Shown here piece by piece: positions 47,357 through 61,966 of a stretch of DNA of 64,000 bases. The position numbers and the translations under genes are program-made. The notes beneath the pieces were generated by a model that was not told where the DNA came from, did no database searches, and worked only from the letters and a program-made list of their open reading frames with translations. Position 1 is the stretch's first letter. The number at the start of each line of letters is the position of its first letter. This stretch comes from Anastatus disparis (taxonomy: Eukaryota > Arthropoda > Insecta > Hymenoptera > Eupelmidae), in assembly GCA_017163975.1 (NCBI GenBank), contig JAFFSR010000010.1:3443910-3507909 (forward strand), read 5' to 3'.

Positions 47357-50300
47357 CACTGAGAAAAAAATTTAGTTGAGTCAATGAAATAAATTTAGTT
47401 ATTAAATATTTTGTTGATAAAAATTAATTTTGATTGAAGTAATATGCAAGGTTATTAAATCACTGAAATATTTAGTTGGGATAAAAAAAATTGATACCTA
47501 AGTTAAAAAAAATAAATATTTTTTTAAAATAAAGAAAAATTTATTGTTTCGGTTAAATTATTTGATTGATTTAATCAAATCAATTTCATTAAGGCAGCTG
47601 ATAAAATTTTATAAAATATTTATTTGTAACAATAGAATATGTTTGTAAATTATCTATATATTTTGTTACAGTAATTAAATATTTATTTTAGTAAATCGTT
47701 TGTTAAATTTACAAAATCTTTTATAACGATAAAAAAATATTGGTCAATCATCAATATAATATTTGCTTGAATTAACGGTCATCCGATTAAGTTAAAGAAG
47801 CTTATATTGTAAATAAATGCTTCACTAAGTTAATAACATTGTCATTTAATTAATAATATATGTGATTGTATAAAAAAAATATTTTGTTGTATATAACACA
47901 TAAAATTTGATCAGCATTTCAATAAAAATTACAATTGATTGAAAGAAATAGGTTCCTTAAAATCAACAAATCCGATTTCAATGAATTTACAAAAAGAAAA
48001 CCAATAAATTATTTTTTTGAAGTCAAGAAAGGTGCAACGTAAAATTGGATATTAAATTTTTTTTTAAAGAAATATTTATTAAACCGAATATATTTATTCT
48101 ATTATTTCTATCAAGTTGTTATTGAAACAAGAATATAATTCACTGATTTAATTAAATATTATATTAACACTTCCATTAAATTACTTTAATGTTCTATAAT
48201 GTATTAGATTATTTTAATGAAATATTTATTAAACCAAATATATTTATTTTATTATTTCTATCAAATTGTTATTGAATCAAGAATAAATGTCACTGATTTA
48301 ATTAAATATTGTATTAACACTTCTATTGAATTACTTTAATGTTTAATAATATATTTGATTATCTTAATAAAATATTTATTAAACCAAATATATTTATCCA
48401 ATGATTTCTATCAAGTTATTATTGAAACAAGAATATATTTCATTGATTCAATTAAATATTATATTAACATTTCCATAAAATTACTTAAATGTTCAATAAT
48501 ATATTTGATTATCTCAATGAAATATTTATTAAACCGAATATATTTATTCTATTAATTCTATCAAGTTTTGATTGACATAAGAATATATTTCACTATTTCA
48601 ATTAAATATTATAATACTTCTACTAAATTACTTTGATGTTTAATAATATATTTAATTATTTTAATAAAATGTTTACTAATTCTAACGTATTTATTCTATT
48701 ATTTTTATCAAATTTTGATTAAAAGAAGAATATATTACATTGATTTAATTAATTATTATATCACCTTTATTAAATTACTTTACTGTTCAATAATATATTT
48801 AATTATATTAATGAAATATTTAATAATGTCAAAATTATTGTTTTATTCTTTCAATAAATTTTGAATAATAACAAAAAGATATTTCATTGTTTTAAATAAA
48901 TATTGTATGACTTATATTAAATTATTTCACTGGCCAATGAAATACCTAATCATTTTAATTCAATATTCAGTTGCTTTGATGAATGTGTTTTTTCTCTTTA
49001 TGAAATATATGATTGATTCTATGAAATATCTCATTGTCTTTTACTCAAATAATTTCATTGCTATATTATAATTAATTGGATGCATTAAATTAATTAAATT
49101 TTTAATTGATTCAAATATTTGATTTATCTTGTTCTATAAAATTATTTTATTACTTTTATTATTTAATTATATTGCGTCTATGAAATCAGTGATTAATTGA
49201 ATTAATTATTATTTTTAACAATTAAATATTTTATTATTTATGTCCCAATTAAATATTTTGTTGTATTAATTAATTTCTTTATCAGATCGATTAAATAATT
49301 ATTTGATTATCTTAATAAAATATTTATTGAAACAAGCAGTTATTATTTAATAACATATTTACTAAATCAAATGAAATATAATGTTAAAATTAATATTTAA
49401 TATTCTTGAAAAATATTTTTTTGTATAAGTTATCATCCTTTATACTCAAACAAACTCATGTTTTAAATACGTGTCTTGCTAAGTGAATAACTTAGCAAAA
49501 TATGTACTAAAGTTAATAAAAATTACAGAGAAATCTGATTAAATACTTGTTAAAATCAAGTAAATCCACTATTTGATTCATCTACATAATTTATTTTGTT
49601 GATATATAAGGAAGTTAAAAATCCAAGATAATACGTAAATTGTAATGCGAGCGAAATTTATGTTAGATTTACTGCGTGTGCGATCACTGTATAAAGCATA
49701 CTAATGTTAGTATGTTAATAATTGTTATTCTTTATCATATAAATAAATGGAATCATATTCACCTGTTCTTTAATGAGTCATCAATTCATTCATGTTAATA
49801 AATAAATGCAAATCACTGAAAGCAAATACTGTTGATTAAAGACAGTATTTGTTCGATTAAAATATCTATAAATCGAATTAATTAAATATTTCTTTACTTT
49901 GAAGGAATATTTTATTTGAGATAACCGAATAATTAATCAATTTTTTGTTAAGACAATGAATTAATTTTATTAAATCTTAAAATTTTATTAAATTTAAAAT
50001 GTTCAATAAATTAAACTTTCATTTGAAAATATAAAATATTGAACTAATTTAATTTCAATATAGCATTAATATGATGAAATAATTAATTAGAAAAACAAAT
50101 GGACATTTTAATTGATAATTTTTTTTATTAAAACAATGAATTAATTTTATTGAATCAATCTTCGCGACATTTAATAAGTCAAATATTTATTTGAAAATAC
50201 AAAATATTATTTTTAACCAATATTTGTGATGTTTATTAGAATCAAATATTTATTTAAAAAAATGAAATATTTATTTGACTCAATTAAAATATTTGTATTA

Positions 50301-50391
50301 ATGTAACAAAATATTTTATATACCGCCCGCACCTAAGGGATTTCATTGATTCAATTGCCTTACTTAATCCAACTAAATTTTTTTCTCAGTG
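47357..50391. mobile_element. 3.0-kb AT-rich element with cactgagaaaaaaattt ends
   Basis: Ends cactgagaaaaaaatttag and ctaaatttttttctcagtg, flanked by CA on both sides. The interior is extremely AT-rich, has no substantial ORF and includes a ~150-bp tandem repeat (48,069-48,800). Inserted into the gag fragment. Confidence 0.8.
48069..48800. repeat. ~150-bp tandem repeat, about five copies
   Basis: 'gaaatatttattaaacc' followed by 'aatatatttattctatta' recurs near 48,069, 48,220, 48,371, 48,520 and 48,665, with rising divergence. Confidence 0.8.
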
Positions 50392-50548
50392 CATATCGTA
50401 ACCTTCATCCTAGCTATAGACAATGGATCTACAGGAATCAATTCAATAGTTTTATAGAACTGCAACGCTTAGGCAAGAGAGAAGACACCCGCGGAGCCTA
50501 GGATGAAGCGTACCGACCCCTTCAGCTTCTGAAGAGTTGTTGTTCGCT

Positions 50549-51700
50549 CCCACATAGCATGAAATAAAACAGTGAAACATTTCAAAATCTTTCAGTAAAA
50601 GATTTCTTAGAAATATTTCATAAATATTGTTGAAATAATTCGTAGCAAGATATAACGGACGAATGAAAAATCTTTCAATGAAATCTTTCAGCAATATTAC
50701 AGTAATATTATATTGAAATATTTCATGAAGCTTCACGGAATATTTCATAAAATCTTTCGAAAATATTTCTCTGCAAGATTCATGGTTTACTTAGAATGCG
50801 ATGAAAGATTGTTGGAAGCTTCCATCGAAATCTTTCAGGAAACATGATTAAAAGATTTATGAAAGATTGCTCATGAGCGTTCTCCATGCTGTTCCCAAAA
50901 ATCTTGACGCAATATTTCATAAATCTTTCATGTAATATTGCAAGGAAATATAGTAGTAATCTTTCAAATAAGGCTTCATGAAATATTTCATCAAATCTTT
51001 CAACAATATTTCTCTGCGAGATTTTTGGTTTACTTAGACTAAAATGAAAGATTGCTGGAAGCTTTCATGTAAATTTTTCAGAAAACCTGTTTAAAAGATT
51101 TATGAATGATTTCTCGCCAGTGTTCTCCATGCTTTAGCCAAAAACCTTCACTATCTTCCATAAATTCTACATTAAAGATTTCTAAAACTGTGGTAATCTT
51201 GCCATGAAAGATTGTAGAAATCTTTTATAAATATTTTCTTCAAATATTACCGTCAGTATTTCTAAAATCTTTCATAAATCTTTCATGAACGATTTTTGTA
51301 ACTCTGATAATCTTGCAATGAAAGATTGTAGAAATATTTTTTTTTTTTTTTTTTTTTTATTTTTTTTCTTTTTTATTTTTAACGTCGCTATATTTATGCT
51401 ATGCTATTTTTGCGATGCTAATCAGCGACGGAGCTCGTAAGTGTGTTTGTGAACAAAGCACATGTAACGTACAGTGGTGCTTGTATCAATCGGCCGAGAG
51501 CGGGATTCGAACTCGGAACCTCAAGATTACGAATCCAACGCTCTACCGAATGAGCCACAGACCGGCTCAAATATTTCATAAATATTTTCTTAAAATATTA
51601 CTGTAAATATTGCTAAAATCTTTCATAAATCTTTCTTGAAAGATTATTAAAACTGTGATAATCTTGCAATGAAAGATTGTAGAAATCTTTAATAAATATA
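50549..51700. mobile_element. Truncated cccacatagcatg-family element
   Basis: Left end cccacatagcatgaaat; interior of tttcatgaaat and 'gaaagattgtagaaatcttt' words. No right end before 51,701, where a retrotransposon begins. A SINE is inserted at 51,340. Confidence 0.65.
51340..51568 (-). mobile_element. Third tRNA-headed SINE family, ~230 bp
   Basis: Minus strand: tRNA head at the 51,568 end (box A 'gtggctcattcggtagagc', box B 'gagttcgaatcccgc'), short body, A-tail of ~20 nt (T-run from 51,337). The anticodon loop can be read ttcgtaa, giving a Thr-CGT-like anticodon, with a poorly paired stem. An 8-bp flanking repeat, aaatattt (51,332-51,339 and 51,569-51,576), supports insertion. Confidence 0.75.
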
Positions 51701-52719
51701 GTCCGATAAAAAGGCCTTTGCTGATAATGTTAAAGTTGCAGTAGGGGATCTAGGAACCATAAGTATGGATGAGCGGAAAAGGACAATTGAAATTCGTGAT
51801 CTGGACCAGATGACAACAGAGGCCGAGGTGCAGGAAGCAATAAGTCGGGTCCTAGGCTCTTAACAAAGAGCTCGAAAGGTGATGATTCTCGGACCCAATA
51901 AAGTTGGATCTAAGATGGCAGTGGTTGTTCTTAGTGAGACCAAGGCGGAAGATCTCTTGAGCAAGGAAAGAATCCAGATAGGATTTGTAAACTGCAGGGT
52001 AGAACGGAGAATCATGGTGATAAGATGCCATAAATGTCTGGGCTTTGGTCACAGACAAGATCAGTGCCAGGGACCTGACAGGTCTGCGCATTGTTTCAGG
52101 TGCGGGAAAGCAGGACATACAAGAGCGGAATGTGGAAACCATGCTTGTTGCTTCTTGTGTCTACAAGAAGGTTTAGACGGCGAAAATACCAAACATGTGG
52201 CTGGTAGCGGAATTTGCAAGGTGTTCAGGCGAGCCCTAGAAGCCGAGAAAAGAAAGAACCTAGAGTCATTAAAAAATTCTAGAAAAAGAGGTGCTTTATA
52301 ACAGAGAATGAAGAAAGAGAAGAACAAGGTTCTATAAGGTAGGCGCAGCAGCGAAATGGTGACCCCACCCCGAAGTAATGCCGAAAAGGCTCAAGTGCCG
52401 GGGTAGACTAAAGGTCACGAGGTGGATGTTACTGGCCTTTTGCCCGCGTGACGATTGCATCTTCTTGCAATCGTACCGCGATCAGAAGGACAGGGGGTTA
52501 GACGGTCCCCTGGGACTCTGATACCCTGGATGTGGAGTGGAAGGTCCTTTCCACAGTCAAGGCTGACGTGCGCTCAGGAACCCGTCACACCAGTGGCAGG
52601 ATTCCCTCCTGCACAGCGATAATGCTTTGCGGAATCGCACGGCAGGCGTGGATCCTGTCGCTGAAGGTCTGGTTTAGGCAGACTTCCCGTTTTTTTACCA
52701 TCATAGAAAAAAAAAAAAA
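51701..52719 (+). mobile_element. Gag-only non-LTR retrotransposon (half-LINE), 5'-truncated
   Basis: Similarity to the element at 61,697-63,953 begins abruptly at ~51,701, in the middle of gag, so this is a 5'-truncated copy. Order: gag part, ~405-bp 3' UTR (52,302-52,706), 13 As, then (ATT)n. No endonuclease or reverse transcriptase lies between the gag stop and the tail. The 3' UTR has a hairpin at 52,365-52,406 and the perfect 9-bp hairpin acgattgca/tgcaatcgt near 52,453. Confidence 0.85.
51704..52301 (+). pseudogene. ORF1 (gag) C-terminal part of half-LINE copy 1
   Basis: Nucleic-acid-binding ORF1p of an R1-clade-like element. From the truncation the frame reads through RKRTIEIRDLDQMT, meets a TAA at 51,861, and is then open to 52,301. 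Three zinc knuckles are seen: CHKCLGFGHRQDQC, CFRCGKAGHTRAEC and a third of the form C-x2-C-x(n)-H-x(n)-C starting CFLC and ending SGIC. Knuckle spacing and the final KVFRRALE segment match copy 2. The single in-frame stop and the missing N-terminus make it non-functional. Confidence 0.85.
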
Positions 52720-53616
<897 letters not shown>

Positions 53617-55071
53617 ATGTTTAATTCCACATCAACACAACCAAAAAACCAACCAGAAGCGGCTAGCAATAGTTCAAAAAATAACGAAGGCCAGTTTTCG
53701 CAGGCTGATCCCCAAAAGAAGTCAGGGGTAGAGATCGCCTGCCTAACAATGGAAGAAAGATCTCAGAGGATGAATGAGATCTTTGCGCTCTTCAGAGAAG
53801 CTCTTAGGTCGATGCCTAACATTCATAAAGATGTTAAGAATAATCTACCAGAGCTTATCGATCATGTGGATGCCCTTAAAACGGAGCATCTCCTCTTGCT
53901 TCAGGCGAGAACGGTCACTGAACAGATGGAGGTGACCGAGACGCTCGAAGCAAGCTCCTCAGCCAAGCGGACTTTAGAGGATGCCTCGCTCGATTCTGGC
54001 AGCAATGCTGAATCGCAAGCATTAAAAAAGAACCGCCTTGAGAGTCTGGATGATCCGTTTGAGGTCGTCCAAAATAGAAAGAAGAAGACGGCTACAAAAA
54101 ATCTAGTTCCGAACGCAACGCAGCAGCAGCAACAACAACAACAGCAGCAGCAGCGCCAACAGCAGCAGAAACAACAACAGCAGCACCAGCGACAACAACA
54201 GCAAAAACGGCAGCAGCAGCCGCAGCAGCCCAAGAACAACAGCAACAGTCCACCAGCGGCCAGAACATCGGCCATCGAGACACAGCAGCCTGCCCAGCAG
54301 CTGTTGAAAAAGAAGAAGAAAAGGAGGAGGAAGACAAAAAAGAGGTCTGCCGCCGTCCTCATAGAACCAGAAGAGGGAAAAACCTACAGCGACGTCCTGC
54401 AGAGCATCAGGCAGGATTTAATCGCTGAGAGTCCAACGACCAACATCAGAGGGATAAGGAAAACCAGGGCCGGAGATGTTCTGATCGAGTTGGGCTCAAC
54501 TAAGGGTTTAGAGACCTTTAGTGCTTTCCTTAAGAGGACGGTGGGCGAAACGGGCAACGTCAAGGAGATGTGCCCCAAAGAAACGGTCGAGATCAGAGAC
54601 ATCGACTGTCTAGCTTCAGCAGAAGAAGTAGAGGCCGCTGTAAAAGCTGCTTTAACCGAAGGCCAACAGGAAGTAGGGGAGTTTAGCGTCTCACTGACCA
54701 ACCCCAACAGCAGAGAGCTCCGCTTGGCCATTGTAGAGATGGAACAAGACCAAGCGGCGTTCCTGCTCTCTAGAACTAGGATAAAGATCGGTTACACCAG
54801 CTGCCGAATCAGAAGTTGGCAAAGGGTTCAGCGCTGTTTTAGGTGCCTGAACTACGGTCACCAGGCGCGTGACTGCCGAGGACCAGACCGTAGCAAGATG
54901 TGCTACAAATGTGGCAAAGACGGCCATAAGGGATCGGCCTGCAAGGCTACTGATACTCAGTGCATACTATGTACTGAGCGCGAAGTAGACCCAGCAGAGC
55001 GGAAACACATCCCTGGGTCAGGTCAGTGCAGAGTCTTTCGCGAGACACTGAACCGAATGAAAAAGCGCTAA
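53617..55071 (+). CDS. ORF1 protein (gag) of the two-ORF element
   Basis: 484 residues, intact. RNA-binding ORF1p that coats the element RNA and, in related elements, directs the RNP to the target. Visible parts: an N-terminal region rich in Gln, Ser and Asn; a polar region with a polyglutamine tract interrupted by Arg, Lys and His (~169-206); a very basic stretch with KKKKRRRKTKKR (likely nuclear localisation); an RRM-like central region; and three zinc knuckles, CFRCLNYGHQARDC (407-420), CYKCGKDGHKGSAC (429-442) and CILC...GQC (449-471). The start is the first ATG after the 5' UTR. The stop codon TAA overlaps the ATG of ORF2 by one base (TAATG). Confidence 0.92.
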   Translation: MFNSTSTQPKNQPEAASNSSKNNEGQFSQADPQKKSGVEIACLTMEERSQRMNEIFALFREALRSMPNIHKDVKNNLPELIDHVDALKTEHLLLLQARTVTEQMEVTETLEASSSAKRTLEDASLDSGSNAESQALKKNRLESLDDPFEVVQNRKKKTATKNLVPNATQQQQQQQQQQQRQQQQKQQQQHQRQQQQKRQQQPQQPKNNSNSPPAARTSAIETQQPAQQLLKKKKKRRRKTKKRSAAVLIEPEEGKTYSDVLQSIRQDLIAESPTTNIRGIRKTRAGDVLIELGSTKGLETFSAFLKRTVGETGNVKEMCPKETVEIRDIDCLASAEEVEAAVKAALTEGQQEVGEFSVSLTNPNSRELRLAIVEMEQDQAAFLLSRTRIKIGYTSCRIRSWQRVQRCFRCLNYGHQARDCRGPDRSKMCYKCGKDGHKGSACKATDTQCILCTEREVDPAERKHIPGSGQCRVFRETLNRMKKR

Positions 55072-58000
55072 TGATGGGCCGTATAACGGTCCTTCAAGCC
55101 AACTTACATAGAAGTGACGTAGCTAACAGCCTTTTGACTCAAATCAAATTTGAGACAAATGCCGATGTGCTACTGATAAGCGAGCAGTACACAAACTGGA
55201 CCGTTAAGACCTGGTTTAAAGACAAGCTTGGCACTGCAGCGATCTACGTAGACCCAAATAACGTCAGAGTAGACGCAGATGGAGCTGGAGAAGGCTTCGT
55301 ATGGGTTAAAAGCAGAAACGTTACATACGTGAGCTGTTATTTTACACCAAACTCAACAGCAGACACGTTTAGGCGCCGTCTGGATCTGCTGGAAGACTCT
55401 GTCCGAAGAATGGAAGGTGACGTCGTCGTCGCAGGAGACTTTAACGCGAAAGCGTTAGAGTGGGGAATGCCACTGCAGGACAGCAGAGGAGGATACATCA
55501 TGGAGATGGCAGACAGACTCGGCCTAACAGTGCTAAACACCGGAAGCACTCCAACATTCAGACGAGGAGCTAGCGGTACGATTCCTGACGTATCCTTCGC
55601 ATCAGAAAATCTTTCACGTAAAGTGTCAGATTGGAAGGTGCTGGAGACATACAATGGAAGTGACCACCAGTACATCACATTTCAAATCCATGATGGATCC
55701 CAATCATCGAGGCGAAATGTCGCTAGACCAGTCAGATGGAACGTTGCCAAGCTGGACTCTGAGAAACTTGTCCAAGTACTGCAGCAAGGATCAGACTATC
55801 TACCGGACGCGACAACTGCCACCGAAACGCCGACGCTGCAGAGGTTCTCGTAAAAGAGACGATGAGTCTCATTCACAGAGCCTGTGATGCATCTATGCCG
55901 CGCAAGGGATCGCGACATCATAAGCGTCCAGCGTATTGGTGGAATGACGAAATCGCTAGAACGAGGTCAGAAGCTCTTAGTCTCAGAAGATCATCACAGA
56001 GAGCAAGAAAGAAGAACTCACCAGCAGCAGATCTTTTGTCTGCGCAATACAGAGACGTGCATAAAAAGCTTCGTAAGAAGATCAATCGAAGCAAAGCACA
56101 ATGCTGGAAAGACCTGAGCGAAGACGTCAACAGAGAGGTGTGGGGCTTGGCCTACAAGATCGTGACCAAGAAGCTTAACGCCGCCCCCACGTTGCCATTC
56201 GAAGAAGGGACCATGGCGAACATCGTAAACCACTTGTTCCCTACGCATCCACCACTCGAAGAACAGGAGAATACAGGAGAACCAGAAGAGATCCCGCTCT
56301 TTACAAGCGGAGAGCTACAGATAGCTGCAAGAATGATGAAGAACAATAAGGCACCTGGGCCAGACGGAATACCATCCGAGGTCCTTGAATGCATAGCGGT
56401 GAAAGCGCCATCTCTCTTGTTGAACATGTACAACGCGTGCCTCCAGACGGGTGTGTTTAGCACTCCCTGGAAGATTGCGCGTCTTCTGCTGATCAACAAA
56501 GGAAAGGGAGGTGATCCCCGGCATCCATCGTCCCACAGGCCACTCTGCATGTTGGACGAAGCAGGGAAGCTATACGAGAGGCTGCTTAAACCGCGATTAC
56601 AAGGAGCTGTACAGGCGGCTGGCGATCTCGCTGACAACCAGTACGGCTTCAGGAAAAAGCGGTCTACCGTAAATGCAGTAGAAGAAGTAGTAAAGGTAGC
56701 AAAAGAAGGATGGACTGGGAACCATCATTCCCGTCTTATTGCGTTTCTAGTCATGCTGGATACGAAAAACGCTTTCAACTCAGCAAAATGGCCTGACCTC
56801 CTTGCTGCGTTGAAAGAGTTTAATGTACCAGAATACCTTATGCGAGTGATACGAGACTATCTGAGAAACCGTATCCTCCGCTATGAATAGAAGAAGGCTG
56901 GCGTGAAAAAGACCTTAGCGCAGGCGTGGCACAGGGCTCGATCTTCGGCCCAGACTTCTGGAACATCCTGTTCGATGCAATACTCAGACTTGCAATGCCG
57001 GATGGGGTGAAAATGTTTGCGTACGCTGATGATGTCGCTTTAGTCATCTCCGCGAAAAACGAAAACATTGCCCAGCACATACTAAACACGGCGATGGGAA
57101 GAATTTCCGAGTGGATGGTGAAGCATGGTCTCGAAATAGCGATGGCCAAAACAGAAATCGTGCCCTTAACTTGGAAACACATCAACATCGAGTTTCCCAT
57201 GACAGTAGGCACAAACGTGGTGCAGACAAGAAGTGAGGTGACGTATCTCGGCATAAAGCTAGATGCAAAACTAACTTTTTTGACGCACCTAAAACACGTC
57301 GCTAATAAAGCGATAAAGAAAACGTTGCAGTTAAGTCGTCTTATGGCCAATACCAGCGGCCCGAAATCAAGCAAACGACGACTTTTAATGACAGTCACGA
57401 CGTCCATCTTATTGTACGGCTCTGAAATATGGGCTAACCAAATGAGAAAAGAGACGCACCGAAGCGTACTATCTTCTGTTCAAAGGAGAGGGGCTCTTAG
57501 AGTCACCAGCGCCTATCGCACTGTCTCGGGACCCGCGGTGCTAGTCATCGCAGGAATCATCCCGATCGAATTACAGGCGATGGAACGCAAGCGAACCTAC
57601 GAACGGAAGAAAACAGAAGATGGAACTGCAATCGTTCAGAAAGAAGAAAGACAGGTGACCATGGAAACCTGGCAAAAACATGGAATCAGATGGTGAAAGG
57701 CCGATGGACACACGTGCTCATTAGGGAGCTGGCTCCATGGGTCGATAGAAGATACGGGGAGGTCAACTATTACCTCACCCAGTTCCTTAGTAACCACGGG
57801 TATTTCTGCGCTTATCTCAGTAAAATGGGAAAGACCCAGAGCCCGGGCTGCATCTTCTGTTTCGCGGATCGCGACGATGCGTATCATACGTTTTTCGTCT
57901 GCCATCAGTGGAACGAAGAAAGACGCCAGGTTGAGAGGATATTCGAAGCGTTAACGCCAGATAACATTATCAGTGAAATGTTGTCGGCCAAAGAAAAGTG

Positions 58001-58181
58001 GGACGCTATGGCACTATTTGTCGAAAGCGTCCTAAGAAAGAAGAAACCGTTCTTAGATAGGGCAATCGAACTAAGTGCGAATGAGGAGCGGGGAGTCAGG
58101 CTTATACCTCACCATAACCTAGAGGCAGTAGCCGGTCCAATAGATTCGGGTGCGGAGGGTGACGACGAGGACTCGTCTTAA
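55071..58181 (+). pseudogene. ORF2 protein (APE endonuclease, RT) with three frame breaks
   Basis: About 1,036 codons. ORF2p nicks the target and copies the RNA there. Endonuclease (first ~230 residues): Asn in LQANLH, Glu in LISEQY, Asp and Asn in AGDFNAK, and GSDHQY, so catalytic positions look intact. Reverse transcriptase: LVMLDTKNAFNSA (first Asp), GSIFGPDFWN, and YADD at 57,021-57,032. C-terminal CIFC...HTFFVC is the usual CCHC. Frame breaks lie near 55,825, at 56,887 (TAG next to a one-base loss) and near 57,680 in an A-run. Each fits one missing or extra base, so the copy died recently or the breaks are assembly errors. In-frame starts after them are not real starts. Confidence 0.9.
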
Positions 58182-58842
58182 GGACGAGAACGAATCGTGC
58201 ACCCAGGAAATGTTTGAGATAGCAGCAAAAGCGCCAGCTTTAGCTGTGGTATAAATGAGTGTCGTTGTAAATAAGCGCGAGATTGAATGTTAGTATGAGT
58301 CAGACGCGGTAGAGAGGATAGCCCCACAAGAGGCATAAGATCCATCTTAGAACAGAAGAATCAAGACTAAAGAGAAAATTATGGACTGATTTTGCTCCTT
58401 TACAGAGCCAGTCCATACCATACCATATATATGCGATCGATTTATGCTCCCCTTTACAGAGCCGATCGCCAGGCAGAAGATAGCCTTTTAAATCATGTTG
58501 CTTATTAGGCATAGATCTATATTATTGGAAATCTGTATATTTACAGAAGGAGTCAGAAGGAAAAGGTCCAAAAGACTTAGAACGCGGTGCCACCCTGAAG
58601 TAATGTGATAAACAGTTTCCGGGGTGGAACAAACGCCGTGAGTGATGACTGGAGAATCTCTTGCACGTCCAGTGACTGCATTTTTTTGCTATCATTAGAC
58701 AGGCATGAGGATCGCGTAATTTTAGAGGTTTGCTAGTTTATCTAGAACCCCTCTCAACCGTCTGTACTCTGTTCCCGGATATATCCGAGCCCAGCGAACT
58801 GACGGCGGTCTGACAGCAGATTTTATTCGTTCAACCAATCGG

Positions 58843-58883
<41 letters not shown>
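58182..58883 (+). promoter_or_regulatory. 3' UTR and poly(A) of the two-ORF element
   Basis: Contains a hairpin with stem ccaccct (58,590-58,596) and ggggtgg (58,621-58,627) around a loop with 'gaagtaatg', followed by a weaker 'tgactgca/tgctatca' hairpin near 58,672. Both match, in place and form, hairpins in the 3' UTRs of the gag-only elements, and such 3' structures are recognised by the RT of related elements. Ends with 41 As at 58,843-58,883. Confidence 0.7.
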
Positions 58884-61696
<2,813 letters not shown>

Positions 61697-61966
61697 GGGA
61701 GTCGGCTTGAGGAGGCCCCTTGAGCAAGTGTTGTCTTCCAGGTTCCGGGCATTGCCCAACCGCTCCTGGGCGTCATCGTCGCATCAATGCTCTCTGCAGC
61801 AATGCTATAACGAAGACGGCAAATAGGAAGTAATGACCCGAGGAGAAATAACCTCGCAAAAAACCAGGGACTATCTGACCCGGATGGTAGAAAACCTGTA
61901 AGGGTCCCGCTTTGGGATACAAGATAGGGGTGGTTCCCCGAAATATAAACCACAACTTAATGGAAG

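Larger units (their letters stand above)
47120..50501 (+). pseudogene. LTR-retrotransposon gag fragment, split by an insertion
   Basis: Gag forms the particle of LTR retrotransposons. Two in-frame pieces are seen: 47,120-47,356 (key segments VQWFQRENQDWRTFKE, PLWVEIKRRTQG, ISTYLSKLRDL) and 50,394-50,498 (NLHPSYRQW, FIELQRLGKRED), ending at a TAG at 50,499. The pattern 'WxxFKE...Y..kLR.L...L......I..NLhP.yr..i......f.eL..lgk' fits Ty3/gypsy-type gag. The 3,035-bp element between them has a 2-bp CA duplication; leaving out the element and one CA keeps the frame. No protease, reverse transcriptase or LTR is found, so this is a relic. Confidence 0.75.

Noticed and set aside
53901..54362. 153-codon Cys-rich reverse ORF
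   Set aside because: Antisense of the polyglutamine codons of ORF1.
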